A stretch of DNA of 64,000 nt from Thysanoteuthis rhombus (lineage: Eukaryota; Mollusca; Cephalopoda; Oegopsida; Thysanoteuthidae): positions 744,501-808,500 of the forward strand of contig OY735203.1 of NCBI GenBank assembly GCA_963457665.1, given 5' to 3'. How positions within the stretch are numbered: position 1 is the first letter of the stretch; the number at the start of each line of letters is the position of its first letter. This document shows, one piece after another, positions 24,390 to 35,800 of this stretch. The notes under the pieces are model-generated. The model did not search any database. It had not been told where the DNA came from and was given only the letters and a program-made list of their open reading frames with translations. The position numbers and the translations under genes are program-made.

Positions 24390-24520
24390 GGTGTGACAAA
24401 CGAGACAAGTAAAGAAATTATTGGCTCCCTTGCGACATCCATGATAGAGTGGTCTGGCGAATCTTGTGGGAGGTTTATGTCAAGTGACGGGCGTTAACAG
24501 GCTTACAATGGTGATGTTAA
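24390..24520 (+). mobile_element. short RTE 3'-end relic
   Basis: CGAGACAAGTAAAGAAATTA, then a TTGGCTCC..GCGACATCCATGATAGAG segment, then GGTCTGGCGAATC and GAGGTTTATGTCAAGTGACG, match the final ~110 bp of the RTE copies at 45430-45540 and 53090-53185. The GAT tail is reduced to GGTGATG. Confidence 0.75.
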
Positions 24521-27500
24521 AATCAATTGAACATGCTGAATAAGCTTAAAGTTCAGCTTCGAGTATTGCGTTTCGAACCCTGTAGCTTCCTATTTTAACA
24601 ATAAATATGACATTAAAAGTTGAAACCTTTGAAAGACGCCACAGTAAAATTGAAATTGAATTTACCTCTTAATCAATCATTCCATCGACTAATGTTTTCT
24701 TTCAAACGGAAGAAATGGACTTAAATTCTAATTATTGAGTTTTAATTTTATGAAATACGATCGTAGGTTTGGTTAGGCGAGGGAGCATGTGAAATGGCCC
24801 GCTTTCCGACTGTAATGTATGTTAGTTTATGTATTGACTGGGGCGTAGCATCCTATTTAAATACCATGAACATTCGATTTTACAAGTATCGACAAGTGGG
24901 CAAAGTATTTCCATGAAACAATTTATGTTAAAAACATCGATGCAAGAGTGAAAAATCTATTTAACCTTGACTTAAACTCTGTAACGTCTAAGTGCATTGA
25001 TCCTTTTCAATCAAAAATATTAAAATCTTAAACGAAACAAACCCATGAATGGTTTGTACATAAATCCACTTAATTAGAATAAGTATGCTCTTCTGTCTTT
25101 AACAAAACAGAACTCTCCAACGGATTCAACATAGCTTGATTAAAATGGTGGCAACATGTGTTAGCTTCAAAGTGTAGCATACCTACCTGGCTTGATTAAG
25201 AGGTGGAAAATTTCCAAACCAGGGAGTAAGGCCCTTTAAGACGGTTTGACGCCCAATCTGACGTGATTCTAACAGCCCTTTCAGCGAATAAGCGTATCGC
25301 TCCCTGCTTTTCATAGTAAGGCTGAAAGGGGAATTCTAACGATTGGGCATCCCATAATTTCCCTACGTTTTGCCCAGGCATGCATCCTGGAGAGAACATT
25401 CTGTTGTCTGTAAAAACAGAACAGAGGTTTTACTTTTGTTCCCTGAGGATAGAACAAAATAAAAAAACTGGAAAGCAATTGCTGCAAATATGATTTTCCA
25501 ATGAAAACTAAGAATCTTGATCTGTACACGGGACTCATGAATATTCACGAATATCCATTCAGTATTTTGATGTTAGAAATGTGAAAATATCACGAAAAAA
25601 AGTCTCCCTTGCCCCCAATAAATTCTTCTGAAATTCAACATTTTAAGGTGAGTAAAAAAAATAAACAAATAAAGGAAAAAACGATTTGATAAATAAAGAA
25701 AAAGTCATTTGAATCAAATAATTTGCACAATTGATATCTTTCCTTTTATTCCAGTTTTTGTATACATCAATATGACGATGCAAGGTAGGCCACTCTTGAT
25801 TATCTAATTCTCGCTTATCTCCCCTTGCTTCATCACAGATCTCAACGGTTTGAGGAAGGAGACGAGTGAAATCGTCAACTACCCCGGCTGCTGCTGATCT
25901 TAAGCTGGAAAACTGTACACTTTTCAATCGTAGTCGTGACGTATAGATTTTTCAAACTCATCTGTCATGTAACCATCTGTCAACTCGAGCTATCGCTAGG
26001 AATCACTGAGATGTTTTAGTAAATAAAGAGTTTCCCATAAAATATTGGTCAAACCCACTTTTTGGGGGGGAGGGGGGCCTTTTCTTTTTTTTTCTCTGAA
26101 TTGATTAGATTTTCCTCACATCGTATTAATCTTTTGATAGCATGACTTGATTGTTTAAAAAAAAAAAAGAAAAAAAAAGTCTATTATCATTAGTGGCGAA
26201 TACCCCGTATCTGCAATGCTATATCACTTGGCAGATCATCGCTGACTTCTTCTCAGGATTCCTTCTACATGACCTGAGATGTGTATCTTGTGTAATATTG
26301 TACATAAATATTTATCTGGTGGACAGTGATTTTTTGTTTCTCTGTCCACAATCAAAAAAAATAATCCTCCAATTAAAGGTAACAATTTAGCTGATTAAAA
26401 ATTTCCTACCAACCCTTTGAAACAAAGTAGACTTCTCCACTAAATCGAGTCCAGTCGTTTCTTTCCAGAAAAATTATCTCAAAAGAGATTCAAATACATC
26501 TGTGTTTTTTTTTTTTTGTTTTTTTTTCACAGGTATTATCTTTAGTTCAATGTGTTCTGATGTTCCGGGTGGGAAAAACAAATCTAAAAGATCGCGTTGA
26601 TGAATGAACTCATAATAATCACTCGAGTGAGACTAATTCTTCTTCCCTGGGTATCTCTATGCCTAACTTTATTACCTAGATCTGATCCCGGCAGCGGGAA
26701 ATATATAATCACTTCTGTGCTTGAATTATATCTTTTGGTATTTGAAAAAAACAATTACATAATTAATAATGAATATTTTTCACTTTTCCTCGTCTATGGG
26801 AAAGGTTATTTTTCAAAACATATATAGAATAGAAGCCCAATCTACGGTGACACTGGGTCAGGCTTGCTAGCTTGACTCAGAAGTGGGAAATATGACTGAA
26901 GGCCTTGCAGTTATGAATTCTGTTACACATGCCTGGTTCAAAAGCCTTAGCTATAAATGCTTAAAATTATTCATAAGTATTGAAAATCCACAATGAATCT
27001 TGTCTTCATGAAATAAATCGGTTGTATTCAATTGACATACGGAATGTACGAGTATTATGTTGTTGTAAGTAGCAAGCAAATTTTTGGTTATTTTTGAAAT
27101 TTTTATCCAATTCTCCGTTTCAATTTTTTCTCGTCCGTATATTTCCGATTCAGCATCAGGGTACACAATATACCGGCGATGACCACGTCGTTATCGTAGA
27201 TTTTTTAATTATTAAGTTCAAAATTGCTACATCGTGAAAAGCTAGAATACTCCGTTATTACTTGTTTTGGGGGCCATGTTCCATTTCCGAATTTGTTGAA
27301 ACGAACCATTTTCCATTTAACGAAGCATTTATTGATGCTGTTATTCATGTGACACACGAAGCTGAAAAAATAGTGTGAAAAGTCACTTTTTATAGGATAT
27401 TCTTGTGACTTATTTACGTAACATTCAAAGGTTTTTTTCCCAGACAATTGAACTTCTTATTGTTATTTATTTTCATTGTTAATGCCAAGTTTCGACCGAT

Positions 27501-27660
27501 GCATTTCACGACCTTCTCCAGGTGTGAACAAAAAAAAAATAAAAAGTAACAATGAGTTCGATTGTCCGAAAAAAATAAATTTGAATGTTGAACTATTCCT
27601 AATCATAGACAGTAACACTTCGATTACATCTTCATGTTCAGTGTATACAGTGTACAATGA
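24520..27660. other. mostly unrecognised sequence with a small palindrome
   Basis: No gene can be supported. An imperfect palindrome at 25252-25347 is listed separately. A minus-strand frame of 94 codons at 25643-25927 begins with about 60 residues of mixed, protein-like composition and then becomes Phe-rich. It lacks a known motif and could be a chance frame or an exon fragment. Confidence 0.3.
25252..25347. repeat. imperfect palindrome
   Basis: CCCAATC (25252-25258) and CCCTTTCAGC (25276-25285) are matched by GCTGAAAGGG (25321-25330) and GATTGGG (25341-25347). This gives a long imperfect hairpin with a 35-nt central loop, possibly a small foldback element. Confidence 0.5.
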
Positions 27661-27664
27661 TTTA

Positions 27665-27822
27665 AGTGTATCTTCCTTTGAAGATTTAACTATTAAAATG
27701 CATCTTTTTTGAAGATCGAATATTGAAGTGTATCTTTCTTTTAAGATCAAATATTAAAACATATCTTTTTTTGAAGTTCAAAGATTAAAGTGTATCCCTC
27801 TTCAAAGATCAAATATAATTTA
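27665..27822. repeat. ~31-bp tandem repeat, about 5 copies
   Basis: Unit like TGAAGATCAAATATTAAAGT then GTATCTTTCTT, with steady drift between copies. Confidence 0.8.
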
Positions 27823-27829
27823 AAATGAT

Positions 27830-28545
27830 AATTCCATGTAATTGAGAAAATCTAGACTTGCATTTTGAAATATTTCCTTTTTCTTCCTTCCATAAGGATT
27901 GAACGAACTTTAGAATCTATATCATGGATAGAGAATATCTTATGAGAGCTAACGATGGCACCCATGGAGTCACGGCGTGCACTTTGAGAATAACTGTGCA
28001 AAATGATATTTTTCCGCTCTTTTCTTGGACCCCTCGAGTCGGCATCCGAGGGCGTTTCTTATCGGTACACACGATTTATGAATATTTCAAAAATTAACTG
28101 AGTAATTCCCTACTAATTTTGTTTTAATTGTCACGATTTTTCTTCCTCAAAACAATATATTCTTAATCAATAATTAATTTGGCATCTCCTGACCCCAAAC
28201 AAATAAGAAAGAATGAAACAATTAGAATACATTTGAATAGGATAATTCGTAGATCTTTATACACTTTTGTGCAAGCTCTTGTTTGATATTTCAACATAAA
28301 TTTGAAAATAAAGGAGGAAGACAATCTCCAGAAACAAAACAAGCAAAAAGACAAACAAACAAATAACATTGAAATCGGAGAATGAGTAGATTTTTCATAC
28401 TTATTTTCAGTTTGTCCAAGTCTTGTCGGTTGAAGAGAACCAAAAAGCGTAAATTCTGATATCATGACACACATAGGCTTTTTGCCCATGTCAAAATAGA
28501 TAAGTCAACGAATGAATGAATAGATGATCGGAATCATAATTAAAA
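27830..28545. other. no recognisable gene
   Basis: AT-rich. A minus-strand 108-codon frame at 28163-28489 has a hydrophobic middle part but no recognised domain, no splice sites of note and no related copy elsewhere in the window. Confidence 0.3.
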
Positions 28546-28549
28546 ATTT

Positions 28550-29240
28550 AGTTTTATTAAGTTTTGTTGCTTCATTTTTCTCTCTTGTTGTCATTGGCTT
28601 AAAATTTCTGCGTTTCTCCATAAGATTCTCGGTTTCATCAGCGATCTTAATGATGATCTGTTTCTCTTTTGGTTAAAACATAGTGGTGACTTCGATTGGA
28701 AAGGCTGTTACTTTGTTTTTGAATTCGTTGATATTGGTGCCGTTCTCTCCTTTGTCGGGGTTAATTTGCATTTCATATCTAACCATTGTAGGGTTGCTTC
28801 CTACGTTGACTTTATTTTCGACCTAGATGTCTTTGACAGTGACGCTTTTGTCCGCTACGATGCAGTCTATTTAGTTCTTAATTTCATGTTTTGGATTCTT
28901 CCAAGTTCATTTCTATTGCTTTTTTTTTCTTGAAATAAATTAATAATTTTGAACCAGTCAATGGTGGCGAAGTTCATAAGATCTTCACCTCTCTGGTTCC
29001 GTACTCCATATCTGAACTCGTCGACGCAATATTCATTTCCTTGTCCCACCGGTACATTGAAGTACACAATAATGACACTGAAGTATCTTTTGGTATCTTA
29101 AATTAAGGTGTTCAAGTCATCGTAGAAGTTATCAGTTTCCTCTTTGGTTGACTGCGACGTGGGAAGTGGCTGATGTTCACTTTGAAGCCTACCACTTTGT
29201 CTTTAAGATCTTTATTGATGAGAAAGCCTACTCTTTAGTT
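28550..29240 (-). mobile_element. RTE LINE, endonuclease part and linker, decayed
   Basis: Read on the minus strand. From ~29240, GFLINKDLKDKVVGFKV and then, after a frameshift, FRYGVRNQRGEDLMNFATID (about 29010) match the apurinic-type endonuclease domain of RTE elements (the F-G-x-R-N-x-R-G-x-x-L-x-x-F signature). Further on, VRYEMQINPDKGENGTN sits where the catalytic SDH motif is expected; here the motif is lost. The last part, DETENLMEKRRNFKPMTTRE (28640-28580), overlaps the very start of the 43.65 kb copy (DETRNLLEKRRNLKPPTSTRE), so the two pieces together span most of the element's protein. Many stops and shifts are present. The sequence breaks off at ~28550 with no tail. Confidence 0.8.
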
Positions 29241-29672
29241 CGGTTTGTTCTTCTCTGGGTCTTCTCATTCCACTCCTGACTCAATTGTTCTTCCTCGATT
29301 TTGACCGTCTTAACTTTGATTTGTGGTCGCTTGACAAACAATCATTCGGTCGTTTGAACATTAATGCAGTGCGTAGAAATGCAAGTGCATGCAGCTGCAT
29401 AAAACTACAGAATATATATTTTCTTATTTAAGAATCATTCAGACAATTTTTCAAATTTGTTGCAAAAAAGCCACTTACGTTTCATGTAATGCTGTTGTTC
29501 TTACTATAAGATACCGTTCTCGAAATCTAAGATATCGTTCTCAGAATCCTAACCTTAAGTGAAAATGAAATGAATTAAAAAATCTTGTCATCTTCAGCCA
29601 TCAAGGGGGATAACTTTTAGCGATCTTTATGCTATCGTATTTTAGTATCAAATAACCAGGGTTCATTATAAT

Positions 29673-29692
29673 ACAACAACAACAACAACAAC

Positions 29693-29766
<74 letters not shown>

Positions 29767-29785
29767 TAATAATGATAATAATGAT
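29673..29785. repeat. (CAA)n then (AAT)n microsatellite
   Basis: CAA repeats at 29673-29691 pass into AAT repeats, ending with AATGAT variants. The long poly-Tyr frame on the minus strand is an artefact. Confidence 0.97.
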
Positions 29786-29789
29786 AGCA

Positions 29790-30720
29790 TAATATCAGGT
29801 AGCATTTATTTTTTATAACAAATAGTAATACAAATAGGTAATAATGAATAATGATTACCTTCGTACTATAAATCGTCTCACTATATAATGAACATTTCAT
29901 TGAGAATCATTTAATTTATGCATCAAAATGCAACTGAAAACATTTAGATCTAGGTGAAAAAACATCTGAATCAATAGTACTCCATGAAGTTGCTTTCTAG
30001 GATACCACTCTTTTTATATGATGTCTTGATAATTCCCTTGATATCAATTTTTAGATCTTTTTATTGATTTTATTAAACAACATATTATGTGTATACTATT
30101 GAAATCGGAGCTATATAATTTATCATAGTTGATAGAAAGAACATTTATACCAAGTAGTTGAATGCACCTTTTTCTTTTCATTTAGTTATGAATTTTATCC
30201 TACCTCATTTCTTAAAGCGTAACAGAAAACAAATAAAAACTCATTGGTAGAACGTAATTACCAGAATGCTACCTGTTTTGTCTTTGATACAGCGTTGTTG
30301 GATGGACAAGTTCGTTCTGCTCGGCCTTTGTTTTAGCAGGTAATTAATGTAAATATGAACTTCTTCTTTGTATGATTGAGTCCCAGCGATAGAGCAGGGG
30401 TTGGCAAGCAAATTAATTACCACTGTGGCCTTGTGTCCCTGTAAATACTCAAGGATAATATAGTTGACATTTACTAAGTTTAGCTTAGTTTGACACAAGG
30501 TCAAAATGGTGAGGATCGAACCCATTACAGTCAGCATCACAAGCTCAATAAACATTTTAATGAAATTACTGAAATAGTCAAGGATTTTACAAAATTACTA
30601 CTGATCTCACAAAATCAGTAGTTTGTCAATCTTGCTCTAATATCACTAGTTTCACAATCAGCGTAGTAATGGTTGACAAGCTTTTAATTCTATAGCTATT
30701 GTGAAAAGTTGTATCACACG
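29790..30720. other. no recognisable gene
   Basis: AT-rich. Text near 30185-30240 (ATGAATTTTATCCTACCTCA and TTAAAGCGTAACA) is repeated in diverged form near 31283-31330. Text near 30450-30560 is repeated near 30830-30940 (TTCATTAAGTTTACCTCAGTCTGACA region). Together these indicate a ~0.4-1 kb local duplication around the (TA)n tract. Confidence 0.45.
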
Positions 30721-30724
30721 AAGC

Positions 30725-30725
30725 A

Positions 30726-30797
<72 letters not shown>
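30725..30797. repeat. (TA)n microsatellite
   Basis: About 72 bp of pure TA. Confidence 0.97.
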
Positions 30798-30799
<2 letters not shown>

Positions 30800-31511
30800 G
30801 CAGTAAATACTGTAGCAGAATATACTTGATATTCATTAAGTTTACCTCAGTCTGACATCAGGCCACAGTAGTGAGGCACACAGTTGGGACCGAACCATTA
30901 CACTAGTCAAAGTAAGCATCTCAAGCTTGTTAACCATTGCTGCACAGTTTGTAAAACTAGGGATTTCTTGAAATTGCTGAAATAATCAAGGATTTCAAAC
31001 AATCAGTTGGGGCTTTACAAAAAAGCAAGAGTCGATACTTATAGCTCTTCAAACTTCATTAGCAGAGGTGATATGATTGATTCTGAAAATGGATGCGTCT
31101 GAAGTTGATGCAAATGAACCTCGAAATACTAACAAAATCACTCACAACTTAGGTCTTTAAGGTTTGCTTCTATTCCTCGTTTACTCATACACGGGGACTG
31201 GTCAAAATCCCCAGGGAGTAAAATCTAAAAAAAAAAAATGGTTGGAAATATATACCATATATTTTAGCTTATTTATTTATAGTTATGAATTTCGACCTAT
31301 ATCATTCCTTAAAGCGTGACATAAAACAAATAATATTTGTAAAATCATCCAAAACTTCACCATTAAGAGCACTCCTGAAGCACCCTTCAAAATCAGATCG
31401 ACATAGGTCAGATACCAAAACAGTGATTAAACATAGTGCTACAACCATAACGTTCAGACTGAAATTGGGGTCTTGTCTAAAGTGGTTCCAGGCAAATTAA
31501 CAGCCTGTCTA

Positions 31512-32640
31512 CTATTCGTGCAAATCAGTCCTTGGCGATTGTCGTCTTTGCTCAGGAACTCTCATTCTGGCAGTTTTGGACACATCAACATGGGATTGCC
31601 CCCCCTCCATCGACGCAGGCCCAGCTACTGTAAATGCAACTGCCATCAGCCATAGACCATCCGAATTTAGTGCATGGCGATACGTGAGAGGTATGTCAAG
31701 AATCATACTGCTCTTGAACTATGTTCTCTTGTCAGTAAAATATGGATCACTAGAGATATCTCGACCACTCAGGTTGTGGTCAAAAGGCATGACACAACAT
31801 TGTGAAGGTCTCAGTGTCACGGCCATTTCATGGATAGGTAAGTGTGCATTCTGATCTGTTCTCACGTACAGCTCGGGTAGATCTCTGAAGTATGTTGCAC
31901 TATAGTACAGACACATAGCAATGATGTCGGTAACATTGGAATGGATAACAACTGTCTCTTTGTTCATTCTGGACAATTTAGAAGGTGTTGAGAATTATCC
32001 TAGTGTGAGTTTCCTGTCGTGTGGATTCTAGAGCAAAAACATCCATTACATAACTGTTCTGTGAGCGTCAATTTCCGTCTCTTCTTTTAATCTACGATCC
32101 AGTTTAAGATAGAATTGGTCAAGAGCCGGTTCCATTTGCTTATTCTTCAGCCATTTCTCACAGAGGACATTCAGAGGGTTTGCTCTCTTGAGTGAGACAG
32201 CAAAAAAAAAAAAAAAAAAAAAAGAAAGAAAATCCCCCCAAACCAAAAAAAAACAAACTCCTGTGGATTAGTAGATGCGCACTGATCGCTGATTTGGCTG
32301 GTTTTGATCGGGCGTATCTGTGTTCCTACCCACCTTGCGGGATACTTGGCTCACAGCACCGAACTCAGCAGAATTATACGGATGCAATGCTGGCAGACAT
32401 ATCATTCAGCAGCAGGTTTTTTCTATCGCTCAGCGATGGTTCCAAATGTTTCACCTTTCTGAAAAGACCAGTTTCATCTTGCGTAATTAGCATCAACAAC
32501 TACCGCAATCGTTCTGTCCACTTGAAGCAGGTCAGGGATACTGATCATTTTGTTTTCCTCTTGCAGGATCTTCTCTTGGCTAACAACGGATTGTTTCTTA
32601 GCCTACGCTATACATGTCATGGTATAATTTATCAACTTTT
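31512..32640 (-). pseudogene. decayed repetitive ORF with PIN-like nuclease signature
   Basis: On the minus strand, 31976 to 31512 reads as one frame with a single TAG. It contains VVIHSNVTDIIAM, LPELYVRT, LPIHEMAVTL and FDHNLSGRDI. This order (HSxxTD, then P-I, then P-x-x-H-x-x-SG-x-D) is that of a multi-copy invertebrate protein family of PIN/FEN-like nuclease fold often found with mobile elements (recalled from general knowledge, not checked). Farther upstream on the same strand, pieces such as IAVVVDANYA and FQKGETFGTIAER (32550-32430) would fit its N-terminal part. An A-tract at 32212-32223 and several stops and shifts interrupt it. The region is richer in G and C than its flanks. The assignment is moderate. 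Confidence 0.45.
32212..32260. repeat. A-rich tract
   Basis: A run of pure A passing into AAAG and CCAAA variants, inside the PIN-like relic. Confidence 0.9.
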
Positions 32641-32914
32641 GTTATAGGGTTGATCTCAGTTAAATTAGCACAGTTGACAAGAGCACCATTTCTCAGTAGA
32701 GATCTTAATGTTTGGACCAAGCCTGTTTATTTTTAGTAGCTAGTTGACAAAGGTGTGCATTCTGATTATGCACTTGGAAGTATTAGGTATCATTTCTGGG
32801 TTCCAAATATTTATAGAATCCCATTTCTGATTTCCAAAAAAAAAAAAGGAAGTTTGTCCCCAGATTATTTGCGAATATAAATTCCCGATTCATATATATG
32901 TATAAAATAGACAA

Positions 32915-33666
32915 GACTACATTCATTATCCAAGGCATCTAAGTAATGCTAAATGAACTGAACGAAGCAAGTGAGAAAATTGGCGTTCACATAAACTTCA
33001 GAAAATCAAAGGTAACGTAGAACAAACATGTCAGAAATAAAGACATAACGATCAAAATCGAAAGTACAAAACTGGACAAAGTAGATCTCTACATCTACCA
33101 AGGACAACGAATTTCCATAAAATCATCCAGAGAAGAAAAAATCAAGCGGAGGATCACTCTATTGCAAGCCTTTTGAAGAGCAAGCACAACCTTCAAGATC
33201 AAGAAAATCCCGTTATTTCTAAAAAGAAGAGTATACAACCAATGCATTCCCCTGATAGTCACCTATGAAGCTAAAACATGGAACCTGAATGAGACCTCAC
33301 ATGGAAAGATCACAAGACAGCACAGTATAATGGAGAAAAACATGAGTCCAAGGCATCATAAGAACCGTTAGGAAACTCAAACTGGTCATGTTGCAAGAAT
33401 AGCAGACAACCGATTGACATTACAACTCACAGCATGGACCTCCAAAGATCATATGCGGAACTGACACCTGCAGAATATGAGATGACCAAACGAACTCTGC
33501 AGATTTAGAAAATATTGACTCCGTGACAGCCACGATAGAAAGGTGTGGCGAATCCTACAGAAGGTCTATGTCCAACGACGGACGTTAAAAGAGATGATGA
33601 TGATGATGATGATGATCATGATCATGATCATGATCATGATCATGATCATGATGATCATGATCATGA
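32915..33666 (+). mobile_element. RTE LINE 3' fragment with expanded tail
   Basis: Matches the last ~700 bp of the RTE family: MLNELNEASEKIGVHINFRKSK (compare MIDELNEESKKVGLHMNFSKTK), then KLDKVDLYIYQGQRISIKSS, the segment around TMEPE, and the closing GGTCTATGTCCAACGACGGACGTTAAAAG. Frameshifts and deletions are frequent. The GAT tail at 33595-33617 passes into a GATCAT hexamer repeat to 33666. Confidence 0.85.
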
Positions 33667-33669
33667 TAC

Positions 33670-34560
33670 AAACACAATTAAGTGTGGAAGGTGATGGCTA
33701 GCAGAGAAGAAAAAAAGGAGGAAGTGTGAAAGGGAAGAAGAAGAAGATAACTGAGAGAAAAAATACTTTACTTTTGGCATTGTGGGAACTTTTTCAGGAT
33801 ATTTGGAAAATAGAGAAGATATTGATTTGGGAAAGTTTTCAATAAACTTTTTTGTTCTTTATAAAAATTGAAAGTTAGCCATGATTATTAAGAAAATACA
33901 TAACTTTTTGTTCACACAACACCTGTCTCAATCGATATATTTTACGAGTGCAAAAATGCAATTACGGTTTTGTTCACAACTTCACCTACAGAGAATTATG
34001 CACCTGATAACAACACTGAAAGGTATGCACAATGTTGAATCGTTTGTTCCATTCCTTCATCTCATTCCATCTTGTCTGGCGTTCGTTCTCGACTCAAAAC
34101 CTTTGGATTCTATTCGCTCCTGTTATGGTTGTATGATATCCCTAGAATTGTAGATTTAAAAAAAAAGAGAACCCACCCGATATATTTTAGTGGTGTAGTC
34201 GATTCAGTCCCAGAGTGTCTCTATCTCTGGCAGGTTTGTTTTTTTTATCCAGATTTTTTTTGTGATCACCATCCAACAAAAGGAGAGAGGAACAATTTAA
34301 TTAATCAGTCAACCCATTTCTTCATGTCTTTAGTGATCACCCCCAACACTGCAGGCTGTCGCAATGTGTTGGCTACGTGACAGTTCCTATTGAGTGATTC
34401 ACCAGACGTGTTATTTAAAAAAAATTTCAAAAACTAAATCACTAAAGATCTTCTCCTGTGGTCCATTAATAGACACAGAAGATGTGGAGGACTTGGGTCT
34501 AGCTGTACACATGTTTTGTTAACGTGGTTGGACACACATTTGCTGAATTAATAGCTGAAC
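33670..34560. other. no recognisable gene
   Basis: Two overlapping plus-strand frames (33881-34153, 34072-34380) have no recognised domains. Nothing else stands out. Confidence 0.35.
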
Positions 34561-34589
34561 ACTGTCCTATTGGTCGGTTTCAGCGAGTA

Positions 34590-34790
34590 TGTATACGTAT
34601 ATGTGGGACGAAAAGTTATCGTGCACTTTATATAAGCCCCAGAAATTTTCAAGAGTTTCGAAATGCCAAATAGTTCTTCCCCTAGGTCCACTGAATATGC
34701 ACTCTGAATTAGAACTAAATTTAATTGAGCTGCGTCAATATGCAAGCAATGTTTAAAGGGGTGATGGAGACACTAACAGAGATAGTTTTT
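34590..34790. repeat. copy of the dispersed TTGAGCTG repeat
   Basis: CCAAATAGTTCTTCCCCTAG then GTCCACTGAATATGCACTCTG and AATTTAATTGAGCTGCGTCA align with 5990-6070 and 4250-4320. A further partial copy is at 35330-35400 (GGTTGAGCTGCGCTAATGTT). Confidence 0.6.
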
Positions 34791-34898
34791 TTAATGAATA
34801 AATAATAGAATGATAGAACGTATGTATGCATTTTGAACAGAAAGTGAGGGATTACTTTAGCATTTTAATTAAGTTAAGGATAGCCCCCTCCTACAAGA

Positions 34899-35095
34899 AC
34901 CGCTCTTATGATATAATGGTTGGTAGGTCTGCCTCAAAATTCTGGGTTCAGTTCCCGGTATTAGCCAAGTGAGTGGAAAGCTCTTCATTAAGACAAACTT
35001 TCCTGTGCAGTCAGAAGCCAATTAAATACTCCCTAAGCTGTGTGATCAGTGTGCAGGCATTTGGTATATCGTACCATGGGTGTGGTCATAATATA
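34899..35095 (+). mobile_element. tRNA-derived SINE
   Basis: A tRNA-like head has an A-box-like TATAATGGTTGG (34913-34924) and a B-box GGTTCAGTTCC (34945-34955), one base from the tRNA consensus, with the usual ~30-bp spacing. The A-box side resembles Asp/Glu/Gly tRNAs (TATAGTGGTTAGTAT type), but the stems do not close, so this is not a working tRNA. A tail of ~130 bp without similarity to tRNA ends in ATATATATATTTTTT, consistent with a SINE body and 3' end. Confidence 0.6.
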
Positions 35096-35445
35096 TATAT
35101 TTTTTGAATTAATGAAAAGTTGTTGGAAGTCCTGGTTTCGACTTGAGACTTGCAATGATCACTAAGCTAACGCATGCACCTGAAACCAGGACTTCGTTAC
35201 CAGCCACTCATTCGCCATTAGGGGTTGCTCTTAAGTGACGGTTACACTTTACCTTACCTTTACCTTAAAACCTTTCAAATATTTTTCTCAGATTTTTCAA
35301 CTTTGAAACATTCCCCATCGTTAAAAATGGATGCAAAATTCATTGGTTGAGCTGCGCTAATGTTTAAACGAAGCTCACTGACAAGCGGAGCTGATTGTTT
35401 CGTATTAAACTAGATGAAGACCACTATATTGGGAGGTTACAGCTA

Positions 35446-35446
<1 letters not shown>

Positions 35447-35533
<87 letters not shown>
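35447..35533. repeat. (TA)n microsatellite
   Basis: TA repeats with one CA interruption near 35510. Confidence 0.97.
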
Positions 35534-35548
35534 TGAACAGTAAATAAT

Positions 35549-35800
35549 TGTTCAGTCTAGCCTCATAGTTACGTTTTAATTAGAATAAATAATCAGTTTA
35601 ATATCATAGTTACATTTTAATTAGAATAAATAATCAGTTTGATATCATTGTTACATTTTAATTAGAATTGAAAATCAGTCTAGTATTATGCTTAAATTTA
35701 AATAGAATAGAATATCAGTTCAGCATCGGAGTTACATTTTATATCTAATTGATAATCAGTCTAGCATCATTGATATATTCTACATAGAATAAGTAAGCTC
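35549..35800. repeat. 41-bp tandem repeat, about 6 copies
   Basis: Unit CAGTTTAATATCATAGTTAC, then ATTTTAATTAGAATAAATAAT, 41 bp. The first three copies are well kept; later ones have drifted. Confidence 0.88.

Noticed and set aside
28163-28489. 108-codon minus-strand frame as a secreted or membrane protein
   Set aside because: It has a hydrophobic stretch but no splice sites, no homology that I recognise and low-complexity AT-rich codons.
29601-29900. Minus-strand 99-codon frame rich in Tyr and Cys
   Set aside because: It is the translation of the (AAT)n and (CAA)n microsatellite.
34899-34965. A functional tRNA gene
   Set aside because: The boxes are present, but the acceptor and anticodon stems do not pair, and a long non-tRNA body follows.
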